DNA of 64,000 nucleotides. It comes from Pseudomonas sp. 10S4 (lineage in GTDB: Bacteria; Pseudomonadota; Gammaproteobacteria; Pseudomonadales; Pseudomonadaceae). The number at the start of each line of letters is the position of its first letter. The stretch's first letter is position 1. The notes under the pieces are model-generated. The model saw nothing but the letters and a program-made list of their open reading frames with translations. It ran no database searches and was not told where the DNA came from. The stretch lies in the NCBI RefSeq assembly GCF_034344865.1, contig NZ_CP133774.1:2356001-2420000 (forward strand), written 5' to 3'. Position numbers and translations under genes: made by a program. Below are positions 18,015-27,473 of this stretch, piece by piece.

Positions 18015-19049
18015 ATGAAAATTCTGATCGTTGGGCCCAGTTGGGTCGGTGACATGGTGATGGCGCAGACACTGTTTCAGTGTCTCAAGCAACGCCACCC
18101 GCAATGCGAAATCGACGTGCTGGCCCCCGAGTGGAGCCGGCCGATTCTTGAGCGTATGCCCGAAGTGCGCCAGGCCTTGAGCTTCCCGCTCGGCCACGGC
18201 GCCCTCGAGCTGGCGACCCGTCGCCGCATCGGCAAATCCCTGGCCGGCCAGTACGACCAGGCAATCCTGCTGCCCAACTCCCTGAAGTCGGCGTTGGTGC
18301 CGTTCTTCGCCGGTATCCCGAAACGCACGGGCTGGCGTGGCGAGTTCCGCTACGGCCTGCTCAATGACGTGCGCACGCTGGATAAAGAGCGTTACCCGTT
18401 GATGATCGAGCGCTTCATGGCCTTGGCCTACGAGCCGGGCGCGGATCTGCCGAAACCCTATCCACGCCCAAGCCTGCAAATCGACCCGGTCACCCGCGAG
18501 GCGGCGATGGCCAAGTTCGGTCTCGAGCTGGATCGCCCAGTGTTGGCGCTGTGCCCCGGCGCAGAGTTCGGCGAGTCCAAGCGCTGGCCGTCCGAGCACT
18601 ACGCCAAAGTCGCCGAAGCGAAGATTCGCGAAGGTTGGCAGGTCTGGTTGTTCGGCTCGAAAAACGATCACGCCGTCGGCGAAGACATCCGCGCGCGGCT
18701 GATTCCCGGATTGCGTGAAGAGTCGGTGAACCTCAGCGGAGGCACCTCGCTGGCCGAAGCTATCGACTTGATGTCCTGCGCCGATGCAGTGGTCTCCAAC
18801 GATTCAGGCCTGATGCACGTTGCTGCGGCGCTGAACCGTCCGCTGGTCGCCGTCTACGGCTCGACCTCGCCGGGCTTCACCCCGCCGCTGGCCGAGCACG
18901 TCGAAATTGTGCGCCTGGGCATCGAATGCAGTCCCTGCTTCGATCGCACCTGCCGCTTCGGTCATTACAACTGCCTGCGCCAGTTGATGCCGCAACCGGT
19001 GAACGAAGCCTTGCAGCGGTTGCAGGGCACTGTGGTCGAGGTCAATTAG
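18015..19049 (+). CDS. waaF: ADP-heptose--LPS heptosyltransferase II
   Basis: GT9-family transferase that adds the second L,D-heptose to the inner core. 344 residues from ATG 18015 (MKILIVGPSWVGDMVMAQ). An in-frame upstream extension exists but lacks this conserved start. Motifs: CPGAEFGESKRWP near 185, the ADP-heptose site SNDSGLMHVAAA near 265, and a C-terminal CSPCFDRTCRFGH cluster. First gene of the waaF-C-G-P-wapP-wapQ operon, in the same order as PA5012 to PA5007. Confidence 0.95.
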   Translation: MKILIVGPSWVGDMVMAQTLFQCLKQRHPQCEIDVLAPEWSRPILERMPEVRQALSFPLGHGALELATRRRIGKSLAGQYDQAILLPNSLKSALVPFFAGIPKRTGWRGEFRYGLLNDVRTLDKERYPLMIERFMALAYEPGADLPKPYPRPSLQIDPVTREAAMAKFGLELDRPVLALCPGAEFGESKRWPSEHYAKVAEAKIREGWQVWLFGSKNDHAVGEDIRARLIPGLREESVNLSGGTSLAEAIDLMSCADAVVSNDSGLMHVAAALNRPLVAVYGSTSPGFTPPLAEHVEIVRLGIECSPCFDRTCRFGHYNCLRQLMPQPVNEALQRLQGTVVEVN

Positions 19050-19050
19050 T

Positions 19051-20112
19051 TTGCGGGTTCTGTTGATCAAGACTTCTTCGCTGGGCGACGTGATTCATGC
19101 GTTGCCAGCGTTGACCGACGCGGCGCGGGCAATCCCCGGCATCAAGTTCGACTGGGTGGTGGAAGAAGGCTTCGCCGAGATCCCGACCTGGCACCCGGCC
19201 GTGGGCAAGGTGATCCCGGTGGCGATCCGTCGCTGGCGCAAAAACATCTGGCAGACCATCAAAAGTGGCGAGTGGAAACGCTTCAAACAGAGCGTCCGCG
19301 CCACTAAATACGACTTGGTGATCGATGCCCAAGGCTTGCTGAAAAGCGCCTGGCTGACCCGCTACGTCAAGGCTCCAGTGGCTGGGCTGGACAAGCACTC
19401 CGCCCGTGAGCCGATGGCCGCACGCTTCTACTCCCGGCGCCTGGCCGTGGGTCGTGGGCAACACGCAGTCGAGCGAGTGCGTCAGTTGTTCGCGTTGGCA
19501 TTGGGTTACGACTTACCCAAAGGTTTGGGCGATTACGGCCTGAACGTCGAACGCATGGTGGAACTGCCGCGCAAGAATCCGTACGTGCTATTTCTCCACG
19601 GCACCACTTGGGACACCAAGCACTGGCCGGAATATTACTGGCGTGAACTGGCCGAACGGGTCGGTCACCTTGGCGTCGCGGTGAAACTGCCGTGGGGCAA
19701 TCCGATTGAAAAGGCCCGTGCCGAGCGCATCGCCGCCGGTTTCCGGCATGTTGAAGTGCTGCCCAAACTGAACCTGGCCGGCGTCGGCAAAGTATTGGCC
19801 GGCGCACAGGCGTGCGTGGCCGTGGACACCGGGCTCGGCCATCTGGCCGCGGCGCTGGACGTACCGACCCTGTCGCTGTTCGGCCCGACCAATCCAGGCC
19901 TGACCGGCGCCTATGGCAAGGCGCAGATTCACATCGCCAGCGACTTCCCGTGCGCGCCGTGCCTGCAAAAGAAATGCACCTATCAACCGACGGCCGATGA
20001 TGCCCGTCAGTTTGACCTGAAGCGCGAGTGGCCCCTGTGCTTCACGCGTCTGAATCCCCAGCGTGTCGCCAGCCGACTGAGCACGTTGTTACTGGCTGAG
20101 GAGCTGCGCTGA
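19051..20112 (+). CDS. waaC: LPS heptosyltransferase I
   Basis: GT9-family transferase that adds the first heptose to Kdo2-lipid A. 353 residues. It starts at a TTG just after the waaF TAG, giving the family start (M)RVLLIKTSSLGDVIHALPAL. Motifs: LHGTTWDTKHWP near 175 and AVDTGLGHLAAALDVP near 255, with a C-terminal CAPCLQKKCTY cluster. The stop overlaps the waaG ATG, so expression is translationally coupled. Confidence 0.95.
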   Translation: MRVLLIKTSSLGDVIHALPALTDAARAIPGIKFDWVVEEGFAEIPTWHPAVGKVIPVAIRRWRKNIWQTIKSGEWKRFKQSVRATKYDLVIDAQGLLKSAWLTRYVKAPVAGLDKHSAREPMAARFYSRRLAVGRGQHAVERVRQLFALALGYDLPKGLGDYGLNVERMVELPRKNPYVLFLHGTTWDTKHWPEYYWRELAERVGHLGVAVKLPWGNPIEKARAERIAAGFRHVEVLPKLNLAGVGKVLAGAQACVAVDTGLGHLAAALDVPTLSLFGPTNPGLTGAYGKAQIHIASDFPCAPCLQKKCTYQPTADDARQFDLKREWPLCFTRLNPQRVASRLSTLLLAEELR

Positions 20113-21233
20113 TGCAATTGGCTTTTGTCCTTTATAAATACTTTCCGTTTGGCGGTTTGCAGCGCGATTTCATGCGCATCGCCCTGGAGTGTCAGCAGCG
20201 AGGTCATCAGATCCGCGTCTACACGCTGATCTGGGAAGGTGATGTTCCGCCGGGTTTCGAAGTGCTGGTGGCGCCCGTCAAGGCGTTCTTCAATCATCGA
20301 CGTAACGAAAAGCTCACCGAGTGGATGGAGGCCGATCTGGCCAAGCGTCCGGTGGACCGCCTGATCGGTTTCAACAAGATGCCGGGCCTGGACGTCTACT
20401 ACGCGGCCGACGGCTGCTTTGAGGACAAGGCGCAGAACCTGCGCAATTCGCTGTACCGTCGTTGGGGCCGCTACCGGCACTTCGCCGAGTACGAGCGCGC
20501 GGTGTTCGCCAAGGACGCCAAGACTGAAGTGTTGATGATTTCCGAAGTCCAGCAGCCGCTGTTCATCAAGCATTACGACACTCCGCTGGGGCGTTTCCAT
20601 TTGCTGCCGCCGGGCATTTCCCAGGATCGTCGCGCACCCGCGAATGCGGCTGAAATTCGCGCTGAATTCCGTCGTGAGTTCAACCTCAAGGATGACGATT
20701 TGTTGCTGGTGCAGATCGGCTCCGGGTTCAAGACCAAGGGTGTGGATCGCAGCCTCAAGGCGTTGGCAGCATTGCCCGCCGATCTGAAGAAACGCACCCG
20801 GCTGTTTGTAATTGGCCAGGACGACCCCAAGTTATTCCAGATGCAGAGCGCCACATTGGGGCTCGGCGACAACGTTTCGTTCCTCAAGGGCCGCAGCGAT
20901 ATCCCGCGTTTCCTGCTCGGTGCCGACCTGTTGATCCACCCGGCGTACAACGAAAACACCGGCACGGTGCTGCTTGAAGCTGTGGTGGCCGGGTTGCCGG
21001 TGCTGGTGAGCGCGGTCTGTGGTTACGCCCATTACATTGCCGAGGCCGACGCCGGCCGGGTGCTGGACGAACCCTTCGATCAGGCGCAGCTCACGCAGTA
21101 CCTGACTGACATGTTGAATGATGCTCAAGCACGGGCGGCCTGGAGCCGCAACGGTCTGGCCTTCGCCGAGACGGCCGACCTCTATAGCATGCCGCAGCAC
21201 GCGGCCGATGTGATTCTGGCGGAGCACGCTTAA
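20112..21233 (+). CDS. waaG: LPS core glucosyltransferase I
   Basis: GT4-family glycosyltransferase of the outer core, 373 residues. The first outer-core hexose is attached to heptose II (in Pseudomonas a GalN-type residue; exact sugar here unknown). N-terminal FGGLQRDFMRIA donor/acceptor loop. C-terminal donor motifs: QIGSGFKTKGVDRSLKAL near 200 and the E-x7-E region NTGTVLLEAVVAGLPVLVS near 282. Overlaps waaC and waaP by one base on each side. Confidence 0.93.
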   Translation: MQLAFVLYKYFPFGGLQRDFMRIALECQQRGHQIRVYTLIWEGDVPPGFEVLVAPVKAFFNHRRNEKLTEWMEADLAKRPVDRLIGFNKMPGLDVYYAADGCFEDKAQNLRNSLYRRWGRYRHFAEYERAVFAKDAKTEVLMISEVQQPLFIKHYDTPLGRFHLLPPGISQDRRAPANAAEIRAEFRREFNLKDDDLLLVQIGSGFKTKGVDRSLKALAALPADLKKRTRLFVIGQDDPKLFQMQSATLGLGDNVSFLKGRSDIPRFLLGADLLIHPAYNENTGTVLLEAVVAGLPVLVSAVCGYAHYIAEADAGRVLDEPFDQAQLTQYLTDMLNDAQARAAWSRNGLAFAETADLYSMPQHAADVILAEHA

Positions 21234-22039
21234 TGAAGTTGATGCTGGCTGAACCGTTCAAGAGCCTGTGGGCCGGACGCGACCCGTTCGCCGAAGTCGA
21301 GGGCTTGCAGGGCGAGGTGTACCGCGAGCTCGAAGCGCGCCGGACCCTGCGCACTGAAGTGAACGGCAACGGGTTTTTCGTGAAGATCCACCGTGGCATC
21401 GGCTGGGGCGAGATTTTCAAGAACCTGCTCACTGCCAAGCTGCCGGTACTCGGCGCGGGCCAGGAGTGGAAAGCCATCCAGCGCCTGCAAGACGTCGGCG
21501 TGCCGACCATGACCGCCGTGGCTTACGGCGAGAAGGGCAGCAACCCGGCGGACCAGCATTCGTTCATCGTTACCGAAGAACTGGCCCCGACCGTCAGCCT
21601 CGAAGATTTCAGCATCGACTGGGTCAAGAACCCGCCGGAGCCGAAGCTCAAACGTGCACTGATCGCTGAAGTCGCACGCATGACCGGCATGATGCACCGC
21701 GCCGGGGTCAACCACCGCGACTGCTACATCTGCCATTTCCTGCTGCACACCGACAAACCGGTAACCGCTGACGACTTCAAACTCTCGGTGATCGACCTGC
21801 ATCGGGCCCAGACCCGCCCGGCGATCACTCAGCGCTGGCGCAACAAGGATCTGGCTGCGCTGTACTTTTCGGCCCTCGATATCGGCCTGACCCAGCGCGA
21901 CAAACTGCGTTTCCTCAAGGGCTACTTCCAGCAGCCCTTGCGTCAGATTCTTGCCGAGGAAGCTGCGTTGCTCTCGTGGCTCGAAGGCAAGGCCAACAAA
22001 CTCTACGACCGTAAACAGCGATACGGGGACGCGCTCTAA
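21233..22039 (+). CDS. waaP: LPS core heptose(I) kinase WaaP
   Basis: Phosphorylates heptose I of the inner core. In P. aeruginosa this step is essential for outer-membrane integrity. 268 residues with a eukaryotic-kinase-like fold. Nucleotide-binding lysine in GFFVKIHRG (~51), catalytic loop NHRDCYICHF (~160, with the Asp of the HRD motif) and the metal-binding Asp in SVIDLHRAQ (~185). Start ATG overlaps the waaG TAA. First of four kinase-like genes in a row. Confidence 0.95.
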   Translation: MKLMLAEPFKSLWAGRDPFAEVEGLQGEVYRELEARRTLRTEVNGNGFFVKIHRGIGWGEIFKNLLTAKLPVLGAGQEWKAIQRLQDVGVPTMTAVAYGEKGSNPADQHSFIVTEELAPTVSLEDFSIDWVKNPPEPKLKRALIAEVARMTGMMHRAGVNHRDCYICHFLLHTDKPVTADDFKLSVIDLHRAQTRPAITQRWRNKDLAALYFSALDIGLTQRDKLRFLKGYFQQPLRQILAEEAALLSWLEGKANKLYDRKQRYGDAL

Positions 22040-22773
22040 TGTCGGGTTGGACACTGGAACCTGCGTATAGCGAGCTGAGTGAAGACTTTGGTAGCCTCGA
22101 AGCAGTGTTTAACCTCCAGGGCGAGCAACTGACCCACGATCCGTTATCCGAGGTCATCCGCGTCAACCGCAACGGCGTGAACTATTACGTCAAACGTTAC
22201 GTCGGTGCCGGCAAAGGCCTGCGCCGTTATCTGGGCAAGCCTCGGGTGAAAGCCGAATGGCAGAACCTCAAGCGCTTCGCCAAGTGGGGCATCCCTACCG
22301 CCGAAGTGGTGGCCTGGGGCCTGGAACGTCGCGGTGCGGCCTACGACCGTGGGGCGATGATCACCCGCGAGTTGCCGCGCACCGAAGACTTGTCGGCGCT
22401 GGCTGATCGGCATGACCCGAAACTGGCAGACCGTGCCTGGGTCGATCACGTTAGTCGGCAGTTGGCGGGATACACCCGGACCATGCACGACAACCGCTTC
22501 ACCCATAACGATTTGAAGTGGCGCAACCTACTGATCGACGATGACGCCAAGCTGTTCCTGATCGATTGCCCGAATGGCGATTTCTGGCGTGGTTTCTGGC
22601 TCAAGTACCGAATCACCAAGGACCTGGCCTGTCTCGACAAGGTGGCTAAGTATCACCTGTCGGCCACCCAGCGCCTGCGCTTCTACCTGCAATACCGCCA
22701 ACGGACCCGGCTTGACGCGGCCGACAAAAAACGGATCCGGCACGTGGTGAGATTTTTCGAGGGACGCGAATGA
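22039..22773 (+). CDS. wapP: LPS core kinase WapP (InaA family)
   Basis: A 244-residue kinase of the LPS kinase/InaA family, corresponding to PA5008 (WapP), a putative heptose II kinase. Motifs: the nucleotide-site lysine in NYYVKRYVGAGKG (~50), catalytic HNDLKWRNLLID (~155) and the metal-binding LIDCPNG (~174). All key residues are present, so it should be active. The C-terminus overlaps wapQ by 4 nt. Confidence 0.9.
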   Translation: MSGWTLEPAYSELSEDFGSLEAVFNLQGEQLTHDPLSEVIRVNRNGVNYYVKRYVGAGKGLRRYLGKPRVKAEWQNLKRFAKWGIPTAEVVAWGLERRGAAYDRGAMITRELPRTEDLSALADRHDPKLADRAWVDHVSRQLAGYTRTMHDNRFTHNDLKWRNLLIDDDAKLFLIDCPNGDFWRGFWLKYRITKDLACLDKVAKYHLSATQRLRFYLQYRQRTRLDAADKKRIRHVVRFFEGRE

Positions 22774-23522
22774 CCGATTTTCTGGCCGCTGAAGACCGTG
22801 CGCTGCTTGAGCGCCACGGCCTCGGCACCTTCGACGCCCTCTGGGCCAAGCAGCTCGATGCGGTGGATGAACCCAACACCACTCGCGGCGGCTGGAGCAG
22901 CGTGTATCGGCTGGATCTGGAAGGGCAGGGCTTTTACCTCAAGCGTCAGTGCAACTACCTGACCCGGACCTTACACGCACCGTTGGGCGAGCCGAGTTTC
23001 GCCCGCGAGTTTCGCAATATCACCCGCTACCAGAAAATGGGCATCCCGGCACTGCAAGCCGCGTTTTTCGGTGAGCGTAAGGTCGGCGGCGAAGTCCGGG
23101 CGATTCTGCTGACCCGCGCCCTGGATGGTTGGGATGACCTGGATTCGCTGTTGCAGCGCTGGTCAGATCTGAGCGACGTGCAGCACTCGGCGATCCTGCA
23201 CGCCTGCGGGCAACTGGCGCGGCGCCTGCATGGTGTGCGCCAGGTTCACGGTTGCTTCTACCCCAAGCACATTTTCTTGCAGGCCACCGGCGACGGTTAC
23301 CGGGCGCAGTTGATTGACCTGGAAAAGACCCGGCCCTTGCTGTTCGGTCAGCGTGACCGGATCAAGGATCTGGAACCGTTGCTGCGCCGGGCGCCGGAGT
23401 GGGACGAACGTCATTTGCGCGCGTTATTGGCCAGCTATGTGGATCAGTCGAGTGACAGTTCTCTGGTGGGCAACTGGGTCTCGCGATTGACCGCGCGCCG
23501 TAGTCACAAGGAGACGCGTTGA
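22770..23522 (+). CDS. wapQ: LPS core kinase-like protein WapQ
   Basis: 250 residues of the InaA/LPS kinase family, equivalent to PA5007 (WapQ). The nucleotide-site lysine is in FYLKRQCNY (~53) and a metal-site Asp in LIDLEKTRP (~174). The catalytic loop reads VHGCFYPKHIF, lacking the Asp of the HRD/HND motif seen in WaaP and WapP. Either the loop is divergent in this subfamily or the enzyme is catalytically weak. Overlaps its neighbours by 4 nt and 1 nt (ATGA and TGATG junctions). Confidence 0.85.
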   Translation: MTDFLAAEDRALLERHGLGTFDALWAKQLDAVDEPNTTRGGWSSVYRLDLEGQGFYLKRQCNYLTRTLHAPLGEPSFAREFRNITRYQKMGIPALQAAFFGERKVGGEVRAILLTRALDGWDDLDSLLQRWSDLSDVQHSAILHACGQLARRLHGVRQVHGCFYPKHIFLQATGDGYRAQLIDLEKTRPLLFGQRDRIKDLEPLLRRAPEWDERHLRALLASYVDQSSDSSLVGNWVSRLTARRSHKETR

Positions 23523-24973
23523 TGCGTTTGTCCGAACTAAAGAACGCCGGCCGCAGCCCGAGCCTGCCGTTGAACATCCCTTTGGCCGATGCCGCCGGGC
23601 CCGCCGAGTTGCAACTGTTGAGCTTGCTCCGGGTGTTGCCGGGCCAACGTTACGTCGGTGCCGGTGTCTGGCGTGGCCGTCCGGTGCTGGCCAAGTTGCT
23701 GGTTGGCAGCAAAGCGGCGCGGCATTTTCAGCGTGAGCGCGATGGCGTGCGTTTACTCGCTGATCAGGGCCTCACCACGCCGCAATTGCTGGCGGATGGC
23801 CTGAAGGACGGCGAGGGCGGCTGGCTGCTGTTCGATTTCCTCGAAGGCGCCGAGAGCTTGGGGGAGACCTGGAAAAAGTCGAACACTTGCCGGTGCTGGC
23901 GGACATGCAACGGCGCCGTGCTCGCCGAGGCGTTGGGCGCGATCGGCCAAATGCATCGCAAGGGTCTGTGGCAGGAAGACCTGCATCTGGACAACCTGTT
24001 GCGCCAGCGCGGTCGCTTGTACCTGATCGATGGCGGCGGCGTCTGCGCCGAAACCCCTGGCCAACCGCTGTCACGGCAGAAAGTCCTGGAAAATCTCGGC
24101 GTATTTTTCGCCCAGTTGCCGAAGTCGCTGGAACCGTTCACCGAAGAATTGCTGGTGTATTACCTGTTGAGCAACGGCGAGCACGCCTTGCCGATGGAAG
24201 CCTTGCAGAAGCAGATCAGCAAAGTGCGCCGTTGGCGCTTAAAGGACTTCCTGATCAAGTGCGGCCGCGAATGCACGCTGTTCAGCGTCCAGCGCGGGGC
24301 GTTTGGCTTACGGGCGATTCGCCGCGAGGAAGAAGCGGCGATGCTGCCGGTGCTGGAGCAGGCCGATGCTTTGCTCGATCAGGGCCACTTGTACAAAACC
24401 GGCGGCGCGGCGAGTGTTGGCAAGGTCGACGTGGCCGGGCGCACGCTGGTGATCAAGCGCTACAACATCAAGGGCTTTGCCCATTGGCTCAAACGCTTCT
24501 GGCGCCCGAGCCGTGCCTGGCATTCCTGGCGTGAAGGCAATCGGCTGGCGTTCCTCGGCATTGCCACACCCAAACCCTTGGCGTTGCTGGAGAAGCGTTT
24601 TCTCTGGTTGCGCAGCCGGGCGTACCTGGTGACCGAGTATTTGCCGGGGCCGGACATCATCGAGCGATTTGCGCCCTACGTTGAGAGCGGCGCCGCGCCG
24701 GAAGCCGAGCTGCTGGCGCTGGATCATCTGTTTGCAGAGTTGATTCGCGAGCGAATCAGCCATGGCGATTTCAAGGGCCATAACCTGTTCTGGCAGCAGG
24801 ATCGCTGGGCGCTGATCGACCTCGATTCGATGTGTCAGCACGGCTCGCCGGGCAGCTTTGCCCCGGCGTATGCGCGGGATCGGGCGCGGTTTATGCGTAA
24901 CTGGCCTGAGAGCAGTGCGCTGTATCAAGTCATTGAGCAGCGTTTGCCCAAAGACATCTCTGGCGCAGCCTGA
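23522..24973 (+). CDS. Tandem kinase-domain LPS protein (PA5006-like)
   Basis: 483 residues with two kinase-like halves. The first has WQEDLHLDNLL (~155) and LYLIDGGG (~170); the second has SHGDFKGHNLFW (~418) and LIDLDSM (~437). It matches PA5006, the last gene of the P. aeruginosa LPS kinase cluster; substrate unknown. A suspicious stretch at 23865-23917 reads TWKKSNTCRCWRTCNG in the main frame. The alternate frame there reads DLEKVEHLPVLADMQRR, which looks like real protein. Two compensating indels would explain it. The start ATG overlaps the wapQ stop. Confidence 0.85.
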   Translation: MRLSELKNAGRSPSLPLNIPLADAAGPAELQLLSLLRVLPGQRYVGAGVWRGRPVLAKLLVGSKAARHFQRERDGVRLLADQGLTTPQLLADGLKDGEGGWLLFDFLEGAESLGETWKKSNTCRCWRTCNGAVLAEALGAIGQMHRKGLWQEDLHLDNLLRQRGRLYLIDGGGVCAETPGQPLSRQKVLENLGVFFAQLPKSLEPFTEELLVYYLLSNGEHALPMEALQKQISKVRRWRLKDFLIKCGRECTLFSVQRGAFGLRAIRREEEAAMLPVLEQADALLDQGHLYKTGGAASVGKVDVAGRTLVIKRYNIKGFAHWLKRFWRPSRAWHSWREGNRLAFLGIATPKPLALLEKRFLWLRSRAYLVTEYLPGPDIIERFAPYVESGAAPEAELLALDHLFAELIRERISHGDFKGHNLFWQQDRWALIDLDSMCQHGSPGSFAPAYARDRARFMRNWPESSALYQVIEQRLPKDISGAA

Positions 24974-24977
24974 ATCC

Positions 24978-25061
24978 CTTCGCGAGCAAGCCCGCTCCCA
25001 CATTTGATCGCATGTTTATCCAACAACTCGGTCTACTGTGGGAGCGGGCTTGCTCGCGAAG
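24978..25061 (+). repeat. REPIN after the LPS kinase operon
   Basis: An inverted arm at 24978-25001 and a forward arm at 25037-25061, with cores CGCGAGCAAGCCCGCTCCCACA and TGTGGGAGCGGGCTTGCTCGCG. Located a few nucleotides after the last gene of the operon. Confidence 0.85.
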
Positions 25062-25210
25062 AGGCCCTCTCATCCAACACAAAATCCCCGGCCTGTCATA
25101 TTGGAGGACAAGTTCTTACGAACCGTCCTACATGATCCACAGACGCCGTGAACTGTGCCCTGAATAACCCCAATGCTAGTTTGCCTGACGTTCTCGAAAG
25201 GCAGATTCAG

Positions 25211-25543
25211 ATGAAAAAAATAGCGGTTGTACTGGGCGCCTGTTCACTGACCTTATTCGGCTGTGGCACCGCCGTAACGGTGCTGCAAGACGATGCCGAT
25301 GCCGCCCGCGGCCTCAGAAAACAAAAGACCTACTGCCAATCCATCCCGCGCATCTACAGCGGCCTGGCCTATGACTTTTGCGTACTGAACGCACCACCCG
25401 ACCCCACCGGTATTCTGGTGCCACTGGTCTTGCTGGATTTGGGCCTGTCGGGTGTTCTGGATACGGTGGTCTTGCCCTACACGATCTATCGGCAGGGGGC
25501 CGACGGCAATATTGCGATTTATTGGCGGCCGGGTCGCGGATAA
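25211..25543 (+). CDS. YceK/YidQ-family lipoprotein
   Basis: 110 residues. Lipoprotein signal peptide MKKIAVVLGACSLTLFGCG, with Cys at about 18 as the lipidated residue. The mature part carries the YceK/DUF1375-like pattern: YSGLAYDFC, then a hydrophobic segment GILVPLVLLDLGLSGVLDTVVLPYTIYRQ. The ATG at 25211 is preferred over an in-frame upstream start because it begins the signal peptide. Function unknown; likely membrane-anchored. Confidence 0.85.
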   Translation: MKKIAVVLGACSLTLFGCGTAVTVLQDDADAARGLRKQKTYCQSIPRIYSGLAYDFCVLNAPPDPTGILVPLVLLDLGLSGVLDTVVLPYTIYRQGADGNIAIYWRPGRG

Positions 25544-25617
25544 GCCCCGGCAGCAGCCTTTGGCCGCCCCTTCTTCAGCGGCTGATCACCGCAGGGTCAT
25601 TCCCGTCATGTTTACGC

Positions 25618-25623
25618 TATAAT
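25618..25623 (+). promoter_or_regulatory. Candidate sigma-70 -10 box for the carbamoyltransferase operon
   Basis: A perfect TATAAT, about 93 nt upstream of the carbamoyltransferase GTG. The -35 region around 25595 is weak. It lies in a gap with no repeat arms. It would drive the carbamoyltransferase-wapH-mig14-dnpA set. Confidence 0.45.
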
Positions 25624-25715
25624 CCCGCCCTTTAGCTGTCTCTCGCCCCTTGCGAGGGCACATTAATTTTTGAGGCGCTTGTCGCCTGTATGCAGACTAA
25701 AGAGGCTAGACCCCT

Positions 25716-27473
25716 GTGGCATTGACGATTCTTGGCCTGTCCGGCGCCCTTAGCCATGATCCTTCCGCAGCCTTGTACATCGACGGCAAGCTGGTCGCGG
25801 CGGCTGAGGAAGAGCGCTTCGTACGCGATAAACATGCAAAGAACCGCATGCCCTACGAATCGGCGAAGTTCTGCCTCGAACAGGCAGGCATCAAGCCGTC
25901 CGACGTTGATGTGGTCGCGATTCCGTTCGCCCCGATCAGCCTGTTCGGCAAAGCGCGCTGGCACTACGCCAAGCGTTACTGGTACGCCCCGGACCGCGCC
26001 CTCGACGCGATCCTGATGGGCAACCGTCGCTACAAGCGCTATCGCAACAAGATCGTGTTCTGCCTTGAGCAACTGGGCTTCGACCCGAAGAAAATCAAGA
26101 TCGAACCGGTCGAGCACCACCCCGCTCACCCTCCAGCGCTTACCACTGCTCCGGTTTCAAAGAGAAGACCGCGATCCTGGGGATCGACGGCAAGGGTGAG
26201 TACGCCACGACCTTCTTTGGTTATGGCGAAAACGGCAAGATCCACAAGATCAAGGAATTCTTCGATCCTGACTCCCTCGGCGGCCTGTACGGCGCGATCA
26301 CCGAGTTCCTCGGTTTCGAGATGCTCGATGGCGAGTTCAAGGTCATGGGTATGGCGCCGTACGGCGATCCAAGCAAATACGATTTCTCGCGCCTGGCTTC
26401 GTTTGAAAACGGTGAGCTGGTGATCAATACCGACTACGCCAACGTTATCGGGCTGCGTCGCTACAAAGAGAAGGGCAAAGGCTTCTACTTCTCGCCGAAG
26501 CTGATCGAGTGGCTGGGTCCGCAAGCGCGAAGGCGATATCGCCGACGAGCCGTACATCCACTATGCCGCCAGCATGCAAGCGCTGTTCGAAAAGATCTCG
26601 CTGCAGATGATCGACCACTACTTGGGCGACGTGCTCAAGGAAACCGGCAAACTGGCCTTCGCCGGTGGCTGTGCGTTGAACGTCAAGCTGAACCAGAAAA
26701 TCATCGCCCGCGACGACGTCAACGAACTGTTCGTGCAACCGGCGTCCGGCGATGCCGGCACCGCGGTCGGTGCGGCGGCTTATGTGTCCCACGCCCGTGG
26801 CGTACCGGTCGAGAAGATGGAACACGTCTACCTCGGCCCGTCGTACAGCAACGAAGACGTGATCGCCGCGTGTGCCCGTCACCCGAGCAAGCCAACCTGG
26901 CGCAAGCTCGAGAACATGCCGGAAAACATCGCCAAGATCATGGTCGACGGCAACCCGGTGGCCTGGTTCCAGGGCCGCATGGAGTTTGGTCCGCGTGCGT
27001 TGGGTGGTCGTTCGATCATCGGTTGCCCGAGTGCGACCGGCGTGGCTGACCGCATCAACCACCAGATCAAGTTCCGCGAGCGCTGGAGGCCTTTCTGCCC
27101 GTCGATGCTCGACACCGTGGCCCCGCAGATGATCAAGATCGATCACCCGGCGCCGTTCATGACCTTCACCTTTGAAGTGGCTGAAGAGTGGAAGACCCGC
27201 GTGCCGGAAGTCGTCCACGAAGACGGCACCTCCCGGGCCCAGGTGCTCAAGCGCGAATACAACCCGCGCTACTACGACATGATGAAAGCGCTGGAAGTGC
27301 TGACCGGCAACGGCGTGTCGCTGAACACCTCGCTCAACCGTCGTGGCGAGCCGATGATCTGCTCGCCGACCGACGCCCTGAACATGTTCTTCGGCTCCGA
27401 CCTGCAATACCTGATCATGGAAGACATTCTGGTGGTCAAAGAAGGCGCGGACGCTTATGACACGCTCGGCTGA
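25716..27473 (+). pseudogene. LPS core carbamoyltransferase (NodU/PA5005-like), two frame breaks as read
   Basis: NodU/HypF-type carbamoyltransferase, equivalent to PA5005 (sometimes called WapO), which carbamoylates heptose II of the inner core. GTG start with an AAAGAGG ribosome site. Motifs: GLSGALSHDPSAAL at the N-terminus, the carbamoyl-transfer HH..H..SAY region (~137), FAGGCALNVKLN, and FGPRALGGRSI near 440. The frame loses one base near 26130, where HHPAHPPA should read HH.AHASSAY, and gains one at 26522 (GP-KREGD). The two shifts cancel, so the C-terminus is back in the original phase. If corrected it is ~585 residues, normal for the family. Probably sequence errors. Confidence 0.88.
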
